The notes: a model not told the origin generated them from the sequence alone. DNA of 64,000 bases from Cohnella zeiphila (GCF_014212055.1 NZ_JACJVO010000013.1:1-64000); one strand, 5' to 3'. Numbered from the stretch's first letter, positions 28,189 to 37,523 are shown. Made by a program: numbers and translations.

Positions 28189-29685
28189 TTACAGAATGAC
28201 GCCGTCCTTGAAAATGGCGATCTCGCGAAACCCGTTCCGCTCGTTGTTCGTCTGCGTATCCCCCGAAGCGATACGGACGATTTGCGCCAGCAGATCGTCC
28301 GCCAGCTCGCTCATGCCGCGGTCTTCGAGCAGCCTTCCGGCGTTGAAATCGATCCAGTTCTTCTTGCGCTGGGCCAGCTCGCTGTTCGTCGCGATCTTCA
28401 CCGTCGGCACCGGTCCGCCGAACGGCGTTCCGCGGCCGGTCGTGAACAGCACGATATGCGCGCCCGCCGCCGACAACGCGGTGACGGACACGAGATCGTT
28501 GCCCGGCGCTTCCAGCAAGTTCAGTCCCGGCTTGACGGCCCGTTCCCCGTATGCGAGCACGTCGGTGACGGTCGCCTGCCCGCCCTTCTGCGTGCAGCCG
28601 AGCGACTTCTCTTCAAGGGTGCTGATTCCGCCGTCCTTGTTGCCGGGAGACGGGTTCTCGTAAATCTCCTGGCCATGCCGGATAAAATATTGCTTGAAAT
28701 CGTTGATCAGGCTGACGATCTGTCCGAATACCCGCTCGTCGGCGGCGCGGTTCATCAGAATCGTCTCGGCGCCGAACATCTCCGGCACCTCGGTCAGCAG
28801 GGCGGTGCCGCCCGCCGCGATGAGCCGGTCGGACACCGCGCCGACCAGCGGATTGGCGGTGATGCCCGACAAGCCGTCCGAGCCGCCGCACTTCAGCCCC
28901 AGCTTCAGCTTCGCCAGCGGCACCGGCTCCCGTTTGAACCGGACCGCGTAGTCGACCAGTTCGCCGATCAGAGACAGACCTTCCTCCAGCTCGTCCTCGA
29001 CGGCTTGAGACTTCATGAATTTGACGCGGTCCGGATTGTAATCGCCGATCGCCGTCTTGAAGCTGTCGATCTGGTTGTTCTCGCAGCCGAGCCCGACGAC
29101 GAGCACGCCGGCGGCGTTCGGATGATTCACGAGCGCGGCGAGAAGCTTCTGCGTATGCTTCAGATCGTCTCCGAGCTGCGAACAGCCGAACGGATGGGCG
29201 AAATGATGAACGCCGTCCACCTGCGAACCGAACATCGCTTCCGCTCTTTTCGCGATCGTCTCGCACGTTTTGTTGATGCAGCCGACCGTGTTGATGATCC
29301 AGATCTCGTTGCGAATTCCGACGTCCCCGTTTTCCCGAACGTAGCCCTGGAATGTAACGGGGGACGCGGCGGCCGACGCGGTCCCGCTTCCGGGCGCAGG
29401 CTCGTAGCTGTACTCGAGCAGGCCGCCGAGGCCGGTTCCAAGGTTGTGCGTATGCACCCAGCAGCCCGGCTGCAAATCCTGCTTGGCCACGCCGATGGAA
29501 TAGCCGAACTTGAGCACGTGCTCTCCGGCCCGCGCCGGCTTCGTCAACACTTTATGCCCTTTGGGAACGTCGTCCTCGACCGTCAACTCGGATCCGTCCT
29601 CCAGCGTCAGCTTCTGACCCTTGCTTAGCGGCTGCAGGGCGATCACGACATGATCGTTCTCGTGCAGCCGAACCCAGCTATTCAT
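28189..29685 (-). CDS. uxaA: Altronate dehydratase
   Basis: A 498-residue UxaA dehydrating D-altronate to 2-keto-3-deoxygluconate. Residues about 1-90 form the SAF domain (RLHENDHVVIALQPLSKG) and the rest the C-terminal dehydratase: RNEIWIINTVGC, FAHPFGCSQLGDD, VVGLGCENNQIDSF and LKCGGSDGLSGITANP are the conserved motifs. The ATG at 29685 overlaps the uxaB stop by 4 bp; a longer upstream frame inside uxaB is not real. Confidence 0.92.
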   Translation of the reverse strand: MNSWVRLHENDHVVIALQPLSKGQKLTLEDGSELTVEDDVPKGHKVLTKPARAGEHVLKFGYSIGVAKQDLQPGCWVHTHNLGTGLGGLLEYSYEPAPGSGTASAAASPVTFQGYVRENGDVGIRNEIWIINTVGCINKTCETIAKRAEAMFGSQVDGVHHFAHPFGCSQLGDDLKHTQKLLAALVNHPNAAGVLVVGLGCENNQIDSFKTAIGDYNPDRVKFMKSQAVEDELEEGLSLIGELVDYAVRFKREPVPLAKLKLGLKCGGSDGLSGITANPLVGAVSDRLIAAGGTALLTEVPEMFGAETILMNRAADERVFGQIVSLINDFKQYFIRHGQEIYENPSPGNKDGGISTLEEKSLGCTQKGGQATVTDVLAYGERAVKPGLNLLEAPGNDLVSVTALSAAGAHIVLFTTGRGTPFGGPVPTVKIATNSELAQRKKNWIDFNAGRLLEDRGMSELADDLLAQIVRIASGDTQTNNERNGFREIAIFKDGVIL

Positions 29686-31157
29686 TTCGCCGCCTCCTCC
29701 ATCTCCCGAATTTGTTCCGCTACCCGCGCGGCCAGACCGCCGACGGCCGACAGGTCCGTTCCCCAAATGTCTTTCAAGGCCAGCAGCTTGCCGACGGAGG
29801 CCTCGGTCGTCTGACCGGCAGCCCAGATCGCCGATATCTTCTCCAGCAGCGCCGCGTCGTCGCGAACGAGGTACCGATCCCCCGCGAGCGTCGCGCCCGC
29901 GTAGCCGTCTTCCGTCCGCTCGGCCTTGTAATAGCGGAGCAATCCGGCAAGCGAGAGGACAAGCCGTTCCGGCAGCGGCAGCCCGTTGTCCGCATAATGA
30001 AGCAGCGACGGGAGGACGCGCACTTTGAACTTGCTCAGGCTGTTCATGGCGATATCCGACAGCCGGTGGTTCAAATACGGATTCAAGAACCGGTCGTATA
30101 CGGTGCCCGCATACGCAAGCAGTTCGTCTGCCGGCAGCGGAACCGCCGGGACGATCTCTTGCTCGACGCCTTCCCGCACGAACGGACCGAAGCGCGGATG
30201 CTCCATCGCCTCGCGAACGTACGTAATGCCGTGCAGCAAGGCGATCGGCGTCATCAGCGTATGGGCGCCGTTCAGAATCCGCACTTTCCGCTGCTGGTAA
30301 GGTCGCAAATCGCGGGTCCAATGAACGTTCAGTCCGGCGCGTTGCAGCGGCAATTCGGCGTCGAGCTCGGGCTCCGCCTCGATCGCCCACAGATGGTACG
30401 GCTCCGCCGTGTTCAGCAGCGGATCTTCGTAGCCCCATTCCCGGAACCATTCGTCGGCCCGGTCGGCGGCATAGCCCGTCACGATCCGGTCGACGAGCGA
30501 ATTCAAGAACCGGTTGCTCTTCTCCACCCAGCGGCGGAAGTCCTCCGGCAGCGCCCAATCGTCGCAATAGCGCAGCACGCAGCGCTTGAGCTCGTCGCCG
30601 TTGCCCTCCAGCAGCTCGCACGGCAGGAAAATGAGGCCGGGCGCCTCCATGCCGCCTAGCGCCAAATATCTGCGGTACAGCAGCCAGGCGGCTTTTCCCG
30701 GGAACGACTGAATCGGCTCGCCTTCCTTCAGCTCTTCCGGCTTATAGGCCAAACCCGCCTCCGTCGTATTGGAGACGACGAACCGGAGTTCCGGCCGTTC
30801 GGCCATCCGGCCGAACCGGTCCCACTCCGAATACGGATCGAACGCCTCCGCGAACACGGAGACGATCTCCGTCCGCTCCACCGGCCGCCCGTTCTCCAGT
30901 CCGCGGGTGACGAGCGTATACAGCCCGTCCTGCGCCGCCAGCGCGTCGATCTTCGGCTTGCCGGACGGCCGCGGCTGAACGACCGCCACGCTTCCGTCGA
31001 ACAGACCTTCCTTGCGGCATTCCTGAATCATCCAATCGAAAAATCCGCGCAAAAAGTTGCCTTCCCCGATCTGCAGCACCGTGACGGGATCGCGGGCCGC
31101 CGCTTCGTAGGATCGGCGTTCCGCTGCCTTGAGCGCATCTTTGTTCAATCTGGTCAT
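29682..31157 (-). CDS. uxaB: Tagaturonate reductase
   Basis: A 491-residue NAD-dependent reductase of the mannitol-dehydrogenase family, converting D-tagaturonate to D-altronate. LQIGEGNFLRGFFDWMIQEC is the N-terminal cofactor motif, and the catalytic region has VRILNGAHTLMTPIALLHG and VYDRFLNPYLNHRLSDIAMNS. It leads the uxaB-uxaA operon, divergent from an AraC gene. The isomerase UxaC, which would make tagaturonate from galacturonate, is not in the window. Confidence 0.9.
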   Translation of the reverse strand: MTRLNKDALKAAERRSYEAAARDPVTVLQIGEGNFLRGFFDWMIQECRKEGLFDGSVAVVQPRPSGKPKIDALAAQDGLYTLVTRGLENGRPVERTEIVSVFAEAFDPYSEWDRFGRMAERPELRFVVSNTTEAGLAYKPEELKEGEPIQSFPGKAAWLLYRRYLALGGMEAPGLIFLPCELLEGNGDELKRCVLRYCDDWALPEDFRRWVEKSNRFLNSLVDRIVTGYAADRADEWFREWGYEDPLLNTAEPYHLWAIEAEPELDAELPLQRAGLNVHWTRDLRPYQQRKVRILNGAHTLMTPIALLHGITYVREAMEHPRFGPFVREGVEQEIVPAVPLPADELLAYAGTVYDRFLNPYLNHRLSDIAMNSLSKFKVRVLPSLLHYADNGLPLPERLVLSLAGLLRYYKAERTEDGYAGATLAGDRYLVRDDAALLEKISAIWAAGQTTEASVGKLLALKDIWGTDLSAVGGLAARVAEQIREMEEAAK

Positions 31158-31224
31158 CGCTTCCCGGTCTCCTTCTCCTCGATTCGTTATGGAACCGCTC
31201 TCCCTTTTACTTTAACAGCATTTA

Positions 31225-31276
31225 TGCATACGAAAAGAACGGATTCTTGCAAATTTGTACTGTTTTTTGATATGTT
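31225..31276. promoter_or_regulatory. Overlapping divergent promoters for uxaB and araC-type gene
   Basis: The self-complementary hexamer TTGCAA (31247-31252) can act as a -35 in both directions. On the minus strand a 16-bp spacer leads to TATGCA (31225-31230) for uxaB; on the plus strand an 18-bp spacer leads to TATGTT (31271-31276) for the AraC gene. Sharing a -35 would make the two promoters mutually exclusive. Confidence 0.4.
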
Positions 31277-31309
31277 CGATGGAGACGCCGATGAGGGAGG
31301 ATCTGAATC

Positions 31310-32173
31310 GTGAAGCCGTTCCGCAAACAGTTCGACGCCCTGCCTTCCTTCCCTTTCGCGATCGACTACCGGGAGAAAAAAAACTACCGGACCGAGCTGA
31401 CCGACCATCTCCACGACTGGTACGAGCTCGTGTACGTGCACAGCGGCAGCGGGGCCTTCTTCATCGACCGGTCGTTCGACGAGATGCGCGAAGGCGATCT
31501 GTTCGCCATTCCCGGGAACACGATTCACCGCGCATTTCCCGATAAAGTGGACCCGGTCACCTCGACGGCCGTTTTTTTCAGCCCGATCCTGATCCAGCAG
31601 ACCCCGCTCGGCGAGCCGTTCTCGTACTTGCGCTGCTTCGAGCAGGCTCAAGCCCGCCGCCGCTTCAAGCTGAACACGACGCCGGCGCTGCGGTTAGAGA
31701 TCGAATCGGTCGTGGACCGGATGCACGACGAGCTTGAAGCGGGCATACCCGGCTTCCGTCACTCGGTGACGCTGCTGCTGCACGGCTTGCTTCTGGCGAT
31801 CCACCGGGAGACCAGCTCGCTCCCGGAAGCTCGGGCGGGCGGCGATATCGCCCCGGGGTGGATGCAGGACATCCTGCTCTACATCGACGACCATTACTGC
31901 GAAAATATCGGCCTCGCCGAGCTGAGCGCCCGGGCGTCCGTCAGCCCCGCTCATTTCAGCCGGCTGTTCAAGCAGCTGACGGGCATGAACGTCACCGCCT
32001 TCATCGCCACCAAACGGATGATTCGCGCGAAGGAGCTTCTGCTCGCGTCCGACGACGGCGTCGGCGCCATCGCCGCCGCCTGCGGCTTCGAGAGCTTGCC
32101 GCACTTCCACCGCTTGTTCAAGCGCATCGTCGGCACGACCCCCTCGGCTTATCGACGCGAAGCCTCCTCGTAG
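31310..32173 (+). CDS. AraC-family regulator (divergent to uxaB-uxaA)
   Basis: A 287-residue regulator with an N-terminal cupin domain (HLHDWYELVYVHSGSGAFFID, GDLFAIPGNTIHRAF) and two C-terminal HTH motifs (ENIGLAELSARASVSPAHFSR, GVGAIAAACGFESLPHFHRLFK). The start is GTG at 31310, 9 bp after GGGAGG. It is likely to regulate the uxaBA operon from the shared intergenic region. Confidence 0.87.
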   Translation: MKPFRKQFDALPSFPFAIDYREKKNYRTELTDHLHDWYELVYVHSGSGAFFIDRSFDEMREGDLFAIPGNTIHRAFPDKVDPVTSTAVFFSPILIQQTPLGEPFSYLRCFEQAQARRRFKLNTTPALRLEIESVVDRMHDELEAGIPGFRHSVTLLLHGLLLAIHRETSSLPEARAGGDIAPGWMQDILLYIDDHYCENIGLAELSARASVSPAHFSRLFKQLTGMNVTAFIATKRMIRAKELLLASDDGVGAIAAACGFESLPHFHRLFKRIVGTTPSAYRREASS

Positions 32174-32228
32174 GGGGCTGGGCTAGGAAATGCGGCGGCT
32201 GTTGCCGAAAATCATCATTTGGTTAAAA

Positions 32229-32257
32229 AACCGCCCTCGGCTACGCCGGGAACGGTT
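32229..32257. terminator. Bidirectional terminator
   Basis: AACCG/CGGTT stem with an inner GGC/GCC stem between two convergent genes; T-rich on the minus strand (TTTTTT) and TTTCTCGCTTTTC on the plus. Confidence 0.65.
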
Positions 32258-32296
32258 TCTCGCTTTTCTATAGAAAAGGGTTTGTTAGCGATGGGA

Positions 32297-33091
32297 TCAG
32301 CCGTTCGTTGTCGAGGAAGATGCGGCGGCTCCGGAGGCTTGCGGTTGCTGGCCCTGCTGACCGCCCGCCTGGCCGTTCTGCTGCCCGCCCTGACGGCCGC
32401 GTCCGTACCCGCCGCCGCCGAATCCGCCTACGCGGATCGTCGTCGCTTCCTGCGAGCCGTCCTTCAGCCAGATCGTCAGCACGTCTCCTTCCTTCAGGTC
32501 GGCAAGGGTTACATCCTTGGTCGTAGCCTGGTTGTTCTCGAACGTCGTCGTCTCCAGCTTGGTCGAATCGGTAATCGTAATGTCCTCCGTCTCGTCCGTG
32601 AACATGCCGTCCCGATTAAAGCCGCCGGCCCGGCCGCCGTTCTGGCCGCCCTGGCCATTCTGCCCATTCTGATTGCCGGACGCTTGTCCTCCGCTCGGAG
32701 GAGCTTGCCCGTCTCCCGCTTGCGCATGGCCGCCATTCTGCCCGGAAGCATTCGGATCGGGACCGCCGTTTCCGTTTCCGCCATTCGGGCGAGCCCCCAT
32801 TTTGCTCGGGTCGAACGACGATTTGTACACGGTGACCGTCTGACCGTTGATGCTCTTGATTTTGCCCATCAAGGTCGCGGCGTTCCCATTCTCGTCCACC
32901 ATTCCCATTCCGACGCGCATGCCGCCTCCGGAGCCGTTCTGACTTGTCTGCGCGTTCTGTCCGCTTCCGCCGTCGGCTTCCGTCTGCACGGCCGCGCCGC
33001 TCGCATCGTTCTCCGTTTTGCCCGAGCCGCAGCCCGCCAGCAGCGACAGCGCCAGCGCGCCGCCGATCGCCAGATTCCACTTTCTCACCAT
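32297..33091 (-). CDS. Low-complexity Gly/Gln/Asn-rich lipoprotein
   Basis: A 264-residue lipoprotein. Residues 1-21 are a signal peptide with lipobox LLAGC, so it should be anchored to the outer face of the membrane. The rest alternates folded beta-like segments (MGKIKSINGQTVTVYKSSF; TEDITITDSTKLETTTF; DLKEGDVLTIWLKDGSQEATTIRVGG) with low-complexity runs of Gly, Gln, Asn and Pro. The beta segments resemble the S1/OB-like repeats of small stress-linked lipoproteins, but I cannot name a family. It is monocistronic. Possible roles are surface adhesion or metal binding; both are guesses. Confidence 0.75.
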   Translation of the reverse strand: MVRKWNLAIGGALALSLLAGCGSGKTENDASGAAVQTEADGGSGQNAQTSQNGSGGGMRVGMGMVDENGNAATLMGKIKSINGQTVTVYKSSFDPSKMGARPNGGNGNGGPDPNASGQNGGHAQAGDGQAPPSGGQASGNQNGQNGQGGQNGGRAGGFNRDGMFTDETEDITITDSTKLETTTFENNQATTKDVTLADLKEGDVLTIWLKDGSQEATTIRVGGFGGGGYGRGRQGGQQNGQAGGQQGQQPQASGAAASSSTTNG

Positions 33092-33302
33092 TCCCGAATG
33101 ATCCTCCTTGCCTATCGACTACCCGAAAATTACCATGCGCCCGTGAACGGACGATGAACGAAAGCTTAGTCCCAGATAAAAAGGAAAAAGCCGTGACCTT
33201 AACGTCCCGTTAAAGTCCGTACCTTCATGTCCCGTCCTGCCTCGCCTGCATCCGAAAGACGGGGTTCGTCGGCAGAGCTTGCGAACGTTCGAACCGAAAA
33301 AA

Positions 33303-33329
33303 TCCCTCCGGGCAACCGGCCCGGAGGGA
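33303..33329 (-). terminator. Rho-independent terminator of the ABC exporter operon
   Basis: TCCCTCCGGGC AACCG GCCCGGAGGGA hairpin with six T residues on the minus strand, about 40 bp past the stop. The stretch 33092-33302 otherwise holds only the ribosome site of the lipoprotein gene and unassigned sequence. Confidence 0.88.
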
Positions 33330-33367
33330 GAGGGTTCAGGCAAAACGGAGAGACGCCGCAGCCTCGC

Positions 33368-35266
33368 TTACACCGCGCTCGGCTGCTCGCTTTCCGAGAA
33401 CTGGCTGTTGTACAGATCGGCGTAGAAGCCTCCCTGGGCGAGCAGTTCCGCGTGCGTGCCCTGCTCGATGACGCTTCCTTTGTTCATGACGAGGATCAGG
33501 TCCGCGTCGCGGATCGTCGACAGGCGGTGCGCGATGACGAAGCTCGTGCGGTTTTTCATCAGCTCGTTCATCGCCTTCTGAATGTAGATCTCGGTCCGCG
33601 TATCGACGCTGCTCGTCGCTTCGTCCAGAATGAGGATCGCCGGATTCGCCAGAATGGCGCGAGCGATCGTGAGCAGTTGCTTCTGGCCCTGCGAGATGTT
33701 GGACCCTTCCTCGTTCAGAATCGTGTCGTATCCGTCGGGCAGCGTGCGGATGAAGTGGTCGGCGTGCGCCGCCTTGGCCGCTTCCACCACCTCTTGCTCC
33801 GTCGCGCCTTCGCGGCCGTACGCGATGTTGTCGCGGATCGTGCCGTTGAACAGCCACGTGTCCTGGAGCACCATGCCGAACAGGCTGCGCAGATCGCCGC
33901 GCTTCAGATCGGTAATATTTTTGCCGTCGACCGTAATCGCCCCGTCGTTCACCTCATAGAAGCGCATGAGCAGGTTGACGAGCGTCGTCTTGCCGGCGCC
34001 GGTCGGACCGACGATGGCGACGGTCTGGCCGCTCTTCACGTTGATGTTCATGTCCTCGATGAGCGGCTCCTCCGGCTTGTAGCCGAAGTTGACGCCTTGG
34101 AAAGCCACGTCGCCCTTCACCATCGCGGAAGTCAGCCGGCCGTCCCGTTCCGGCTCTTCCTCCGGTTCGTCCAGCAGCTCGAACACCCGCTCCGCCGACG
34201 CGATCGTCGATTGGATGATGTTCGCGATGTTCGCGGTTTGCATGATCGGCTGCGTGAACTGGTTGGTATATTGAATGAATGCCTGAATGTCGCCGACGCT
34301 GATGGACCGGTGGGTGACGAGCACGCCGCCGACGACGCTGATGGCCACGTAGCCGATGTTGCCGATGAAGTTCATCAGCGGCATGATGATGCCGGAGACG
34401 AATTGCGCCCGCCAGCTCGAATGGTACAGCTTGTCGTTGATGTCGTCGAACTTTTCCTTCGATTGGCGCTCGCGGCCGAACGCCTTGACGATCGAATGTC
34501 CCGTATACATCTCTTCCACATGTCCGTTCAACCGGCCGAGCTCCGCCTGCTGTCCCTTGAAGTATCGTTGGGAACGCCCGGCGATCGCCCTGATGACGAG
34601 GAAGCTGAGCGGCAGCGTCAAGACGAGGATAAGCGTGAGCAGCGGACTGATCGTCAGCATCATGACGATGGCGCCGATCAGCGTCACGATCGAAGTGATG
34701 AGCTGCGTCAAGCTTTGCTGCAGCGTGTTGCTGATGTTGTCGACGTCATTGACGACCCGGCTCAGGATTTCCCCGTGCGTGCGGGAATCGAAAAATTTGA
34801 GCGGCAGCCTCGACAGCTTGTCGTTCAACTCGTTCCGCAGCTGGGATACGGTGCGCTGAGCGACGCCCGCCATCAGGAATTGCTGGACGTAGCTGAAGAT
34901 CGCGCTGATGACATACAGGCCGGCCAGCAGGGAGACGATTTGCCAAATCCCCTGGAAATCGAAGGGGGCATTCCCCATAATCCCTGCGAAAAGCTTGTCG
35001 GTCGCTTTCCCGAGAATCTTCGGGCTCAGAATCGAGAAGACGGTGCTCAGGATCGCCGTCGCGAACACGCCGATCAGCTTGAAGCGGTGCGGACGCAAAT
35101 AGCCGAGCAGCCGCCGGAACGAGCCTTTGAAGTTTTTGGGTTTCTGGCCGGGCATCATCATCATGCCGCCCGGGCCGAACCCGGGGCCGCCGGGTCTCGG
35201 TCCGCCTCCGGGTCTGGGTCCTCCCGGCGGCATGCCGCCTTGCGGTCCCTTCGGTTGCTCACTCAT
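33368..35266 (-). CDS. Heterodimeric ABC exporter, canonical-site subunit
   Basis: A 632-residue type-I exporter half with six membrane helices (about 60-340) and an NBD (about 360-610). Walker A is VGPTGAGKTTLVN, Walker B ILILDEATSSVD with a proper catalytic Glu, and the switch His is present (VIAHRLSTI). Its signature is SQGQ instead of SGGQ. The first 45 residues are a Gly/Pro/Met-rich extension (GGMPPGGPRPGGGPRPG and MMMMPG) absent from most homologues. It overlaps its partner by 4 bp. The pairing and the MarR gene upstream suggest multidrug or peptide export, as in BmrCD, LmrCD and TM287/288. Confidence 0.88.
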   Translation of the reverse strand: MSEQPKGPQGGMPPGGPRPGGGPRPGGPGFGPGGMMMMPGQKPKNFKGSFRRLLGYLRPHRFKLIGVFATAILSTVFSILSPKILGKATDKLFAGIMGNAPFDFQGIWQIVSLLAGLYVISAIFSYVQQFLMAGVAQRTVSQLRNELNDKLSRLPLKFFDSRTHGEILSRVVNDVDNISNTLQQSLTQLITSIVTLIGAIVMMLTISPLLTLILVLTLPLSFLVIRAIAGRSQRYFKGQQAELGRLNGHVEEMYTGHSIVKAFGRERQSKEKFDDINDKLYHSSWRAQFVSGIIMPLMNFIGNIGYVAISVVGGVLVTHRSISVGDIQAFIQYTNQFTQPIMQTANIANIIQSTIASAERVFELLDEPEEEPERDGRLTSAMVKGDVAFQGVNFGYKPEEPLIEDMNINVKSGQTVAIVGPTGAGKTTLVNLLMRFYEVNDGAITVDGKNITDLKRGDLRSLFGMVLQDTWLFNGTIRDNIAYGREGATEQEVVEAAKAAHADHFIRTLPDGYDTILNEEGSNISQGQKQLLTIARAILANPAILILDEATSSVDTRTEIYIQKAMNELMKNRTSFVIAHRLSTIRDADLILVMNKGSVIEQGTHAELLAQGGFYADLYNSQFSESEQPSAV

Positions 35267-36996
35267 GCGATCTCCTCCTCCGACAGCTGCGACATGACAA
35301 TCTCGCGATAGACGTCGCAGGAAGCCATTAATTCACGATGATTGCCGATGCCCGCGATCTTGCCTTCGTCCAGCACGATGATCCGGTCAGCGTCCATGAT
35401 CGTGCTGACCCGTTGAGCGACGATGATGACGGAAGCGTCCGTCGTCTCCTGCAGAAGAGCGGCCCGCAGGCGGGCGTCCGTCTTGTAATCGAGCGCCGAG
35501 AAGCTGTCGTCGAACAAGTAAATGTCCGGCCGGCGCACGAGCGCTCTGGCGATCGACAGCCGCTGCTTCTGGCCGCCGGACACGTTCGTTCCGCCTTGGG
35601 CGAGAACCGACGCGAAGCCGTCCGGCATCTTCGAAATAAATTCGGAAGCTTGCGCGACATCGGCGGCATGGCGAACTTCCTCCTCCGTCGCGTCATCCTT
35701 CCCGTAGCGGATATTGTCTTCGATCGTACCGGTGAACAACACCGCTTTCTGGGGCACGAGGCCGATCTTGGCGCGCAGCTGCTCCTGCGTATATTCGCGA
35801 ACGTCTATCCCGTCGATGCGGATACTGCCGGAGGCGACATCGTAAAAACGCGGAATGAGGTTGAGCAGCGTCGACTTGCCCGAACCGGTGCCGCCGATGA
35901 TCGCGGTCACTTCGCCGGGCTGCGCGCGGAACGAAATGTTCTCGACGGCCGGCTGCTCGGCGCCGGGGTAGCTGAACGTCACGTTGTCGAACTCCACCAG
36001 ACCTCCGGACCGATTCGCCAACCGATTTTCCGAACGGCTATCGTCTTGGATCACCGGATCGATCTCCAGCACCTCGTTGATCCGCACGGCGGACGCGGAG
36101 GCGCGCGGCACCATGACGAACATCATCGACAGCATCAGCAGGGAGAACATGATCTGCATGGCGTACTGCAGGAAAGCCATCAGGTCGCCGACCTGCATGT
36201 CGCCGTCGCTAATGCGCAGGCCGCCGAACCAAATAATCGCGATTTGGACGAAGTTCATGATCAGCATCATCATCGGCATCAACAGCGCCATGATCTGGTT
36301 GACCCGGATCGAGGTGTCCATCAGATCGCCGTTCGCTTCCCGGAACCGCTTCTTCTCGTGCTCCAGCCGGTTGAAGGAGCGAATGACGCGGATGCCGGTC
36401 AAATTTTCGCGCAGCACCAGGTTCAGCTTGTCCAGCTTTTTCTGAATTTGCCTGAACAGCGGAATGCCGCGGCTGGCGATCGCCCAGATCGTCAGAGCGA
36501 GCACCGGAAGCGCCACCGCCAGCACGAGCGTCAGTTTCGCGTCCTTGGACAGCGCCATGATCAAGCCGCCGATGCACATCATCGGCGCCATCGTCATGAG
36601 GCGCAGGATCATCATGAGCACGCCTTGGACCTGTGTGACGTCGTTCGTCGTGCGCGTGATGAGAGAAGCGGTCCCGACCTTGTCGAACTCTTGCAGGGAA
36701 AACTGCTCGACATGCCCGAACAGCTTGCCGCGAACGTCCCGGCCGAAGCTCGACGAGACGCGGGAGGAATAGAAGCTTGCCAGAACGGATACGGCGGCAC
36801 CGCCTAGCGTAACGAGCAGCATGTAGCCGCCGACCCGGAGAATATAGCCGGTGTCTCCCTGAATGACGCCCTTGTCCACGATGTCGGACATCAAGGTCGG
36901 CAGATAAAGGCCGGAGAGCGACTGCAGCAGGACGAGCGCCATGATCAGCGCCACGCTCCACTTGTACGGCCTAAGGAACCGGAACAGCTTTAGCAT
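35263..36996 (-). CDS. Heterodimeric ABC exporter, degenerate-site subunit
   Basis: A 577-residue partner half-transporter: six membrane helices (about 1-315) and an NBD (about 335-577). Walker A is IGGTGSGKSTLLN and the signature VSGGQ is normal, but Walker B ends FDDSFSALD (Asp instead of Glu) and the switch His is replaced by Gln (AQRVSTI). Thus it gives a degenerate ATP site with the SQGQ of the partner, while the canonical site uses the partner's Glu and this SGGQ. That is the standard heterodimer arrangement. It is the first gene of the pair, about 80 bp after the MarR gene. Confidence 0.9.
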   Translation of the reverse strand: MLKLFRFLRPYKWSVALIMALVLLQSLSGLYLPTLMSDIVDKGVIQGDTGYILRVGGYMLLVTLGGAAVSVLASFYSSRVSSSFGRDVRGKLFGHVEQFSLQEFDKVGTASLITRTTNDVTQVQGVLMMILRLMTMAPMMCIGGLIMALSKDAKLTLVLAVALPVLALTIWAIASRGIPLFRQIQKKLDKLNLVLRENLTGIRVIRSFNRLEHEKKRFREANGDLMDTSIRVNQIMALLMPMMMLIMNFVQIAIIWFGGLRISDGDMQVGDLMAFLQYAMQIMFSLLMLSMMFVMVPRASASAVRINEVLEIDPVIQDDSRSENRLANRSGGLVEFDNVTFSYPGAEQPAVENISFRAQPGEVTAIIGGTGSGKSTLLNLIPRFYDVASGSIRIDGIDVREYTQEQLRAKIGLVPQKAVLFTGTIEDNIRYGKDDATEEEVRHAADVAQASEFISKMPDGFASVLAQGGTNVSGGQKQRLSIARALVRRPDIYLFDDSFSALDYKTDARLRAALLQETTDASVIIVAQRVSTIMDADRIIVLDEGKIAGIGNHRELMASCDVYREIVMSQLSEEEIA

Positions 36997-37076
36997 CGAT
37001 CGATCATCTCCAGTGTCTCTTTTTCCTTATCATATAAAGTAGGGTCTCATTATGAACTGAATATGAACTGCCGCCG

Positions 37077-37523
37077 TTAGGACTGAAAGTTGATTCGCGC
37101 CAGCTTCTCGTACGTTTGCACGAAAATTCTCAGTTCTTCCGCCTCCAAGCGGTTCAGAACTTGTCCCAGCTTCTCTTTGCGCGCCCCGTCCACCTTCCTT
37201 AAGGCGTCAAACCCCTTCGGGGTCAGTTGAACGAGGACGATCCGGCGATCCTGGTCGTCGTGGCGGCGATAAACGTAGCCCGACAGCTCCAGCCGGTCAA
37301 GCATGACCGTCACGGCGCTCGGCTTCACCCCCATCTTCTCGGCCAGCGGGGAGATGGCGCACGGTTCGTTCTCCTGAATCGTCTTAAGCATGAAATATTG
37401 CGGACGGGTCAGCTCAATCCCCAGCTCCTCGAGCAGATGGACGAAGGCGTTGCGGGTATTCCGGCTGAACGTCTCGTTGGCTGCGTAATAACGCTCGACG
37501 TATTGTTCAAGCTCCTTCCCCAT
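37077..37523 (-). CDS. MarR-family regulator of the ABC exporter
   Basis: A 148-residue winged-helix regulator. LTRPQYFMLKTIQENEPCAISPLAEKMGVKPSAVTVML and the wing RRHDDQDRRIVLVQLTPKG are the MarR signature. An AT-rich palindrome TTTAA TAT TTAAA (37561-37573) lies about 40 bp upstream of its start and may be its operator. It is co-oriented just ahead of the ABC exporter pair, so it probably represses it and itself. Confidence 0.88.
   Translation of the reverse strand: MGKELEQYVERYYAANETFSRNTRNAFVHLLEELGIELTRPQYFMLKTIQENEPCAISPLAEKMGVKPSAVTVMLDRLELSGYVYRRHDDQDRRIVLVQLTPKGFDALRKVDGARKEKLGQVLNRLEAEELRIFVQTYEKLARINFQS

Noticed and set aside
28189..30621. An 810-residue frame reaching into uxaB
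   Set aside because: The first 310 residues are a shadow of uxaB; UxaA starts at 29685 with a 4-bp overlap.
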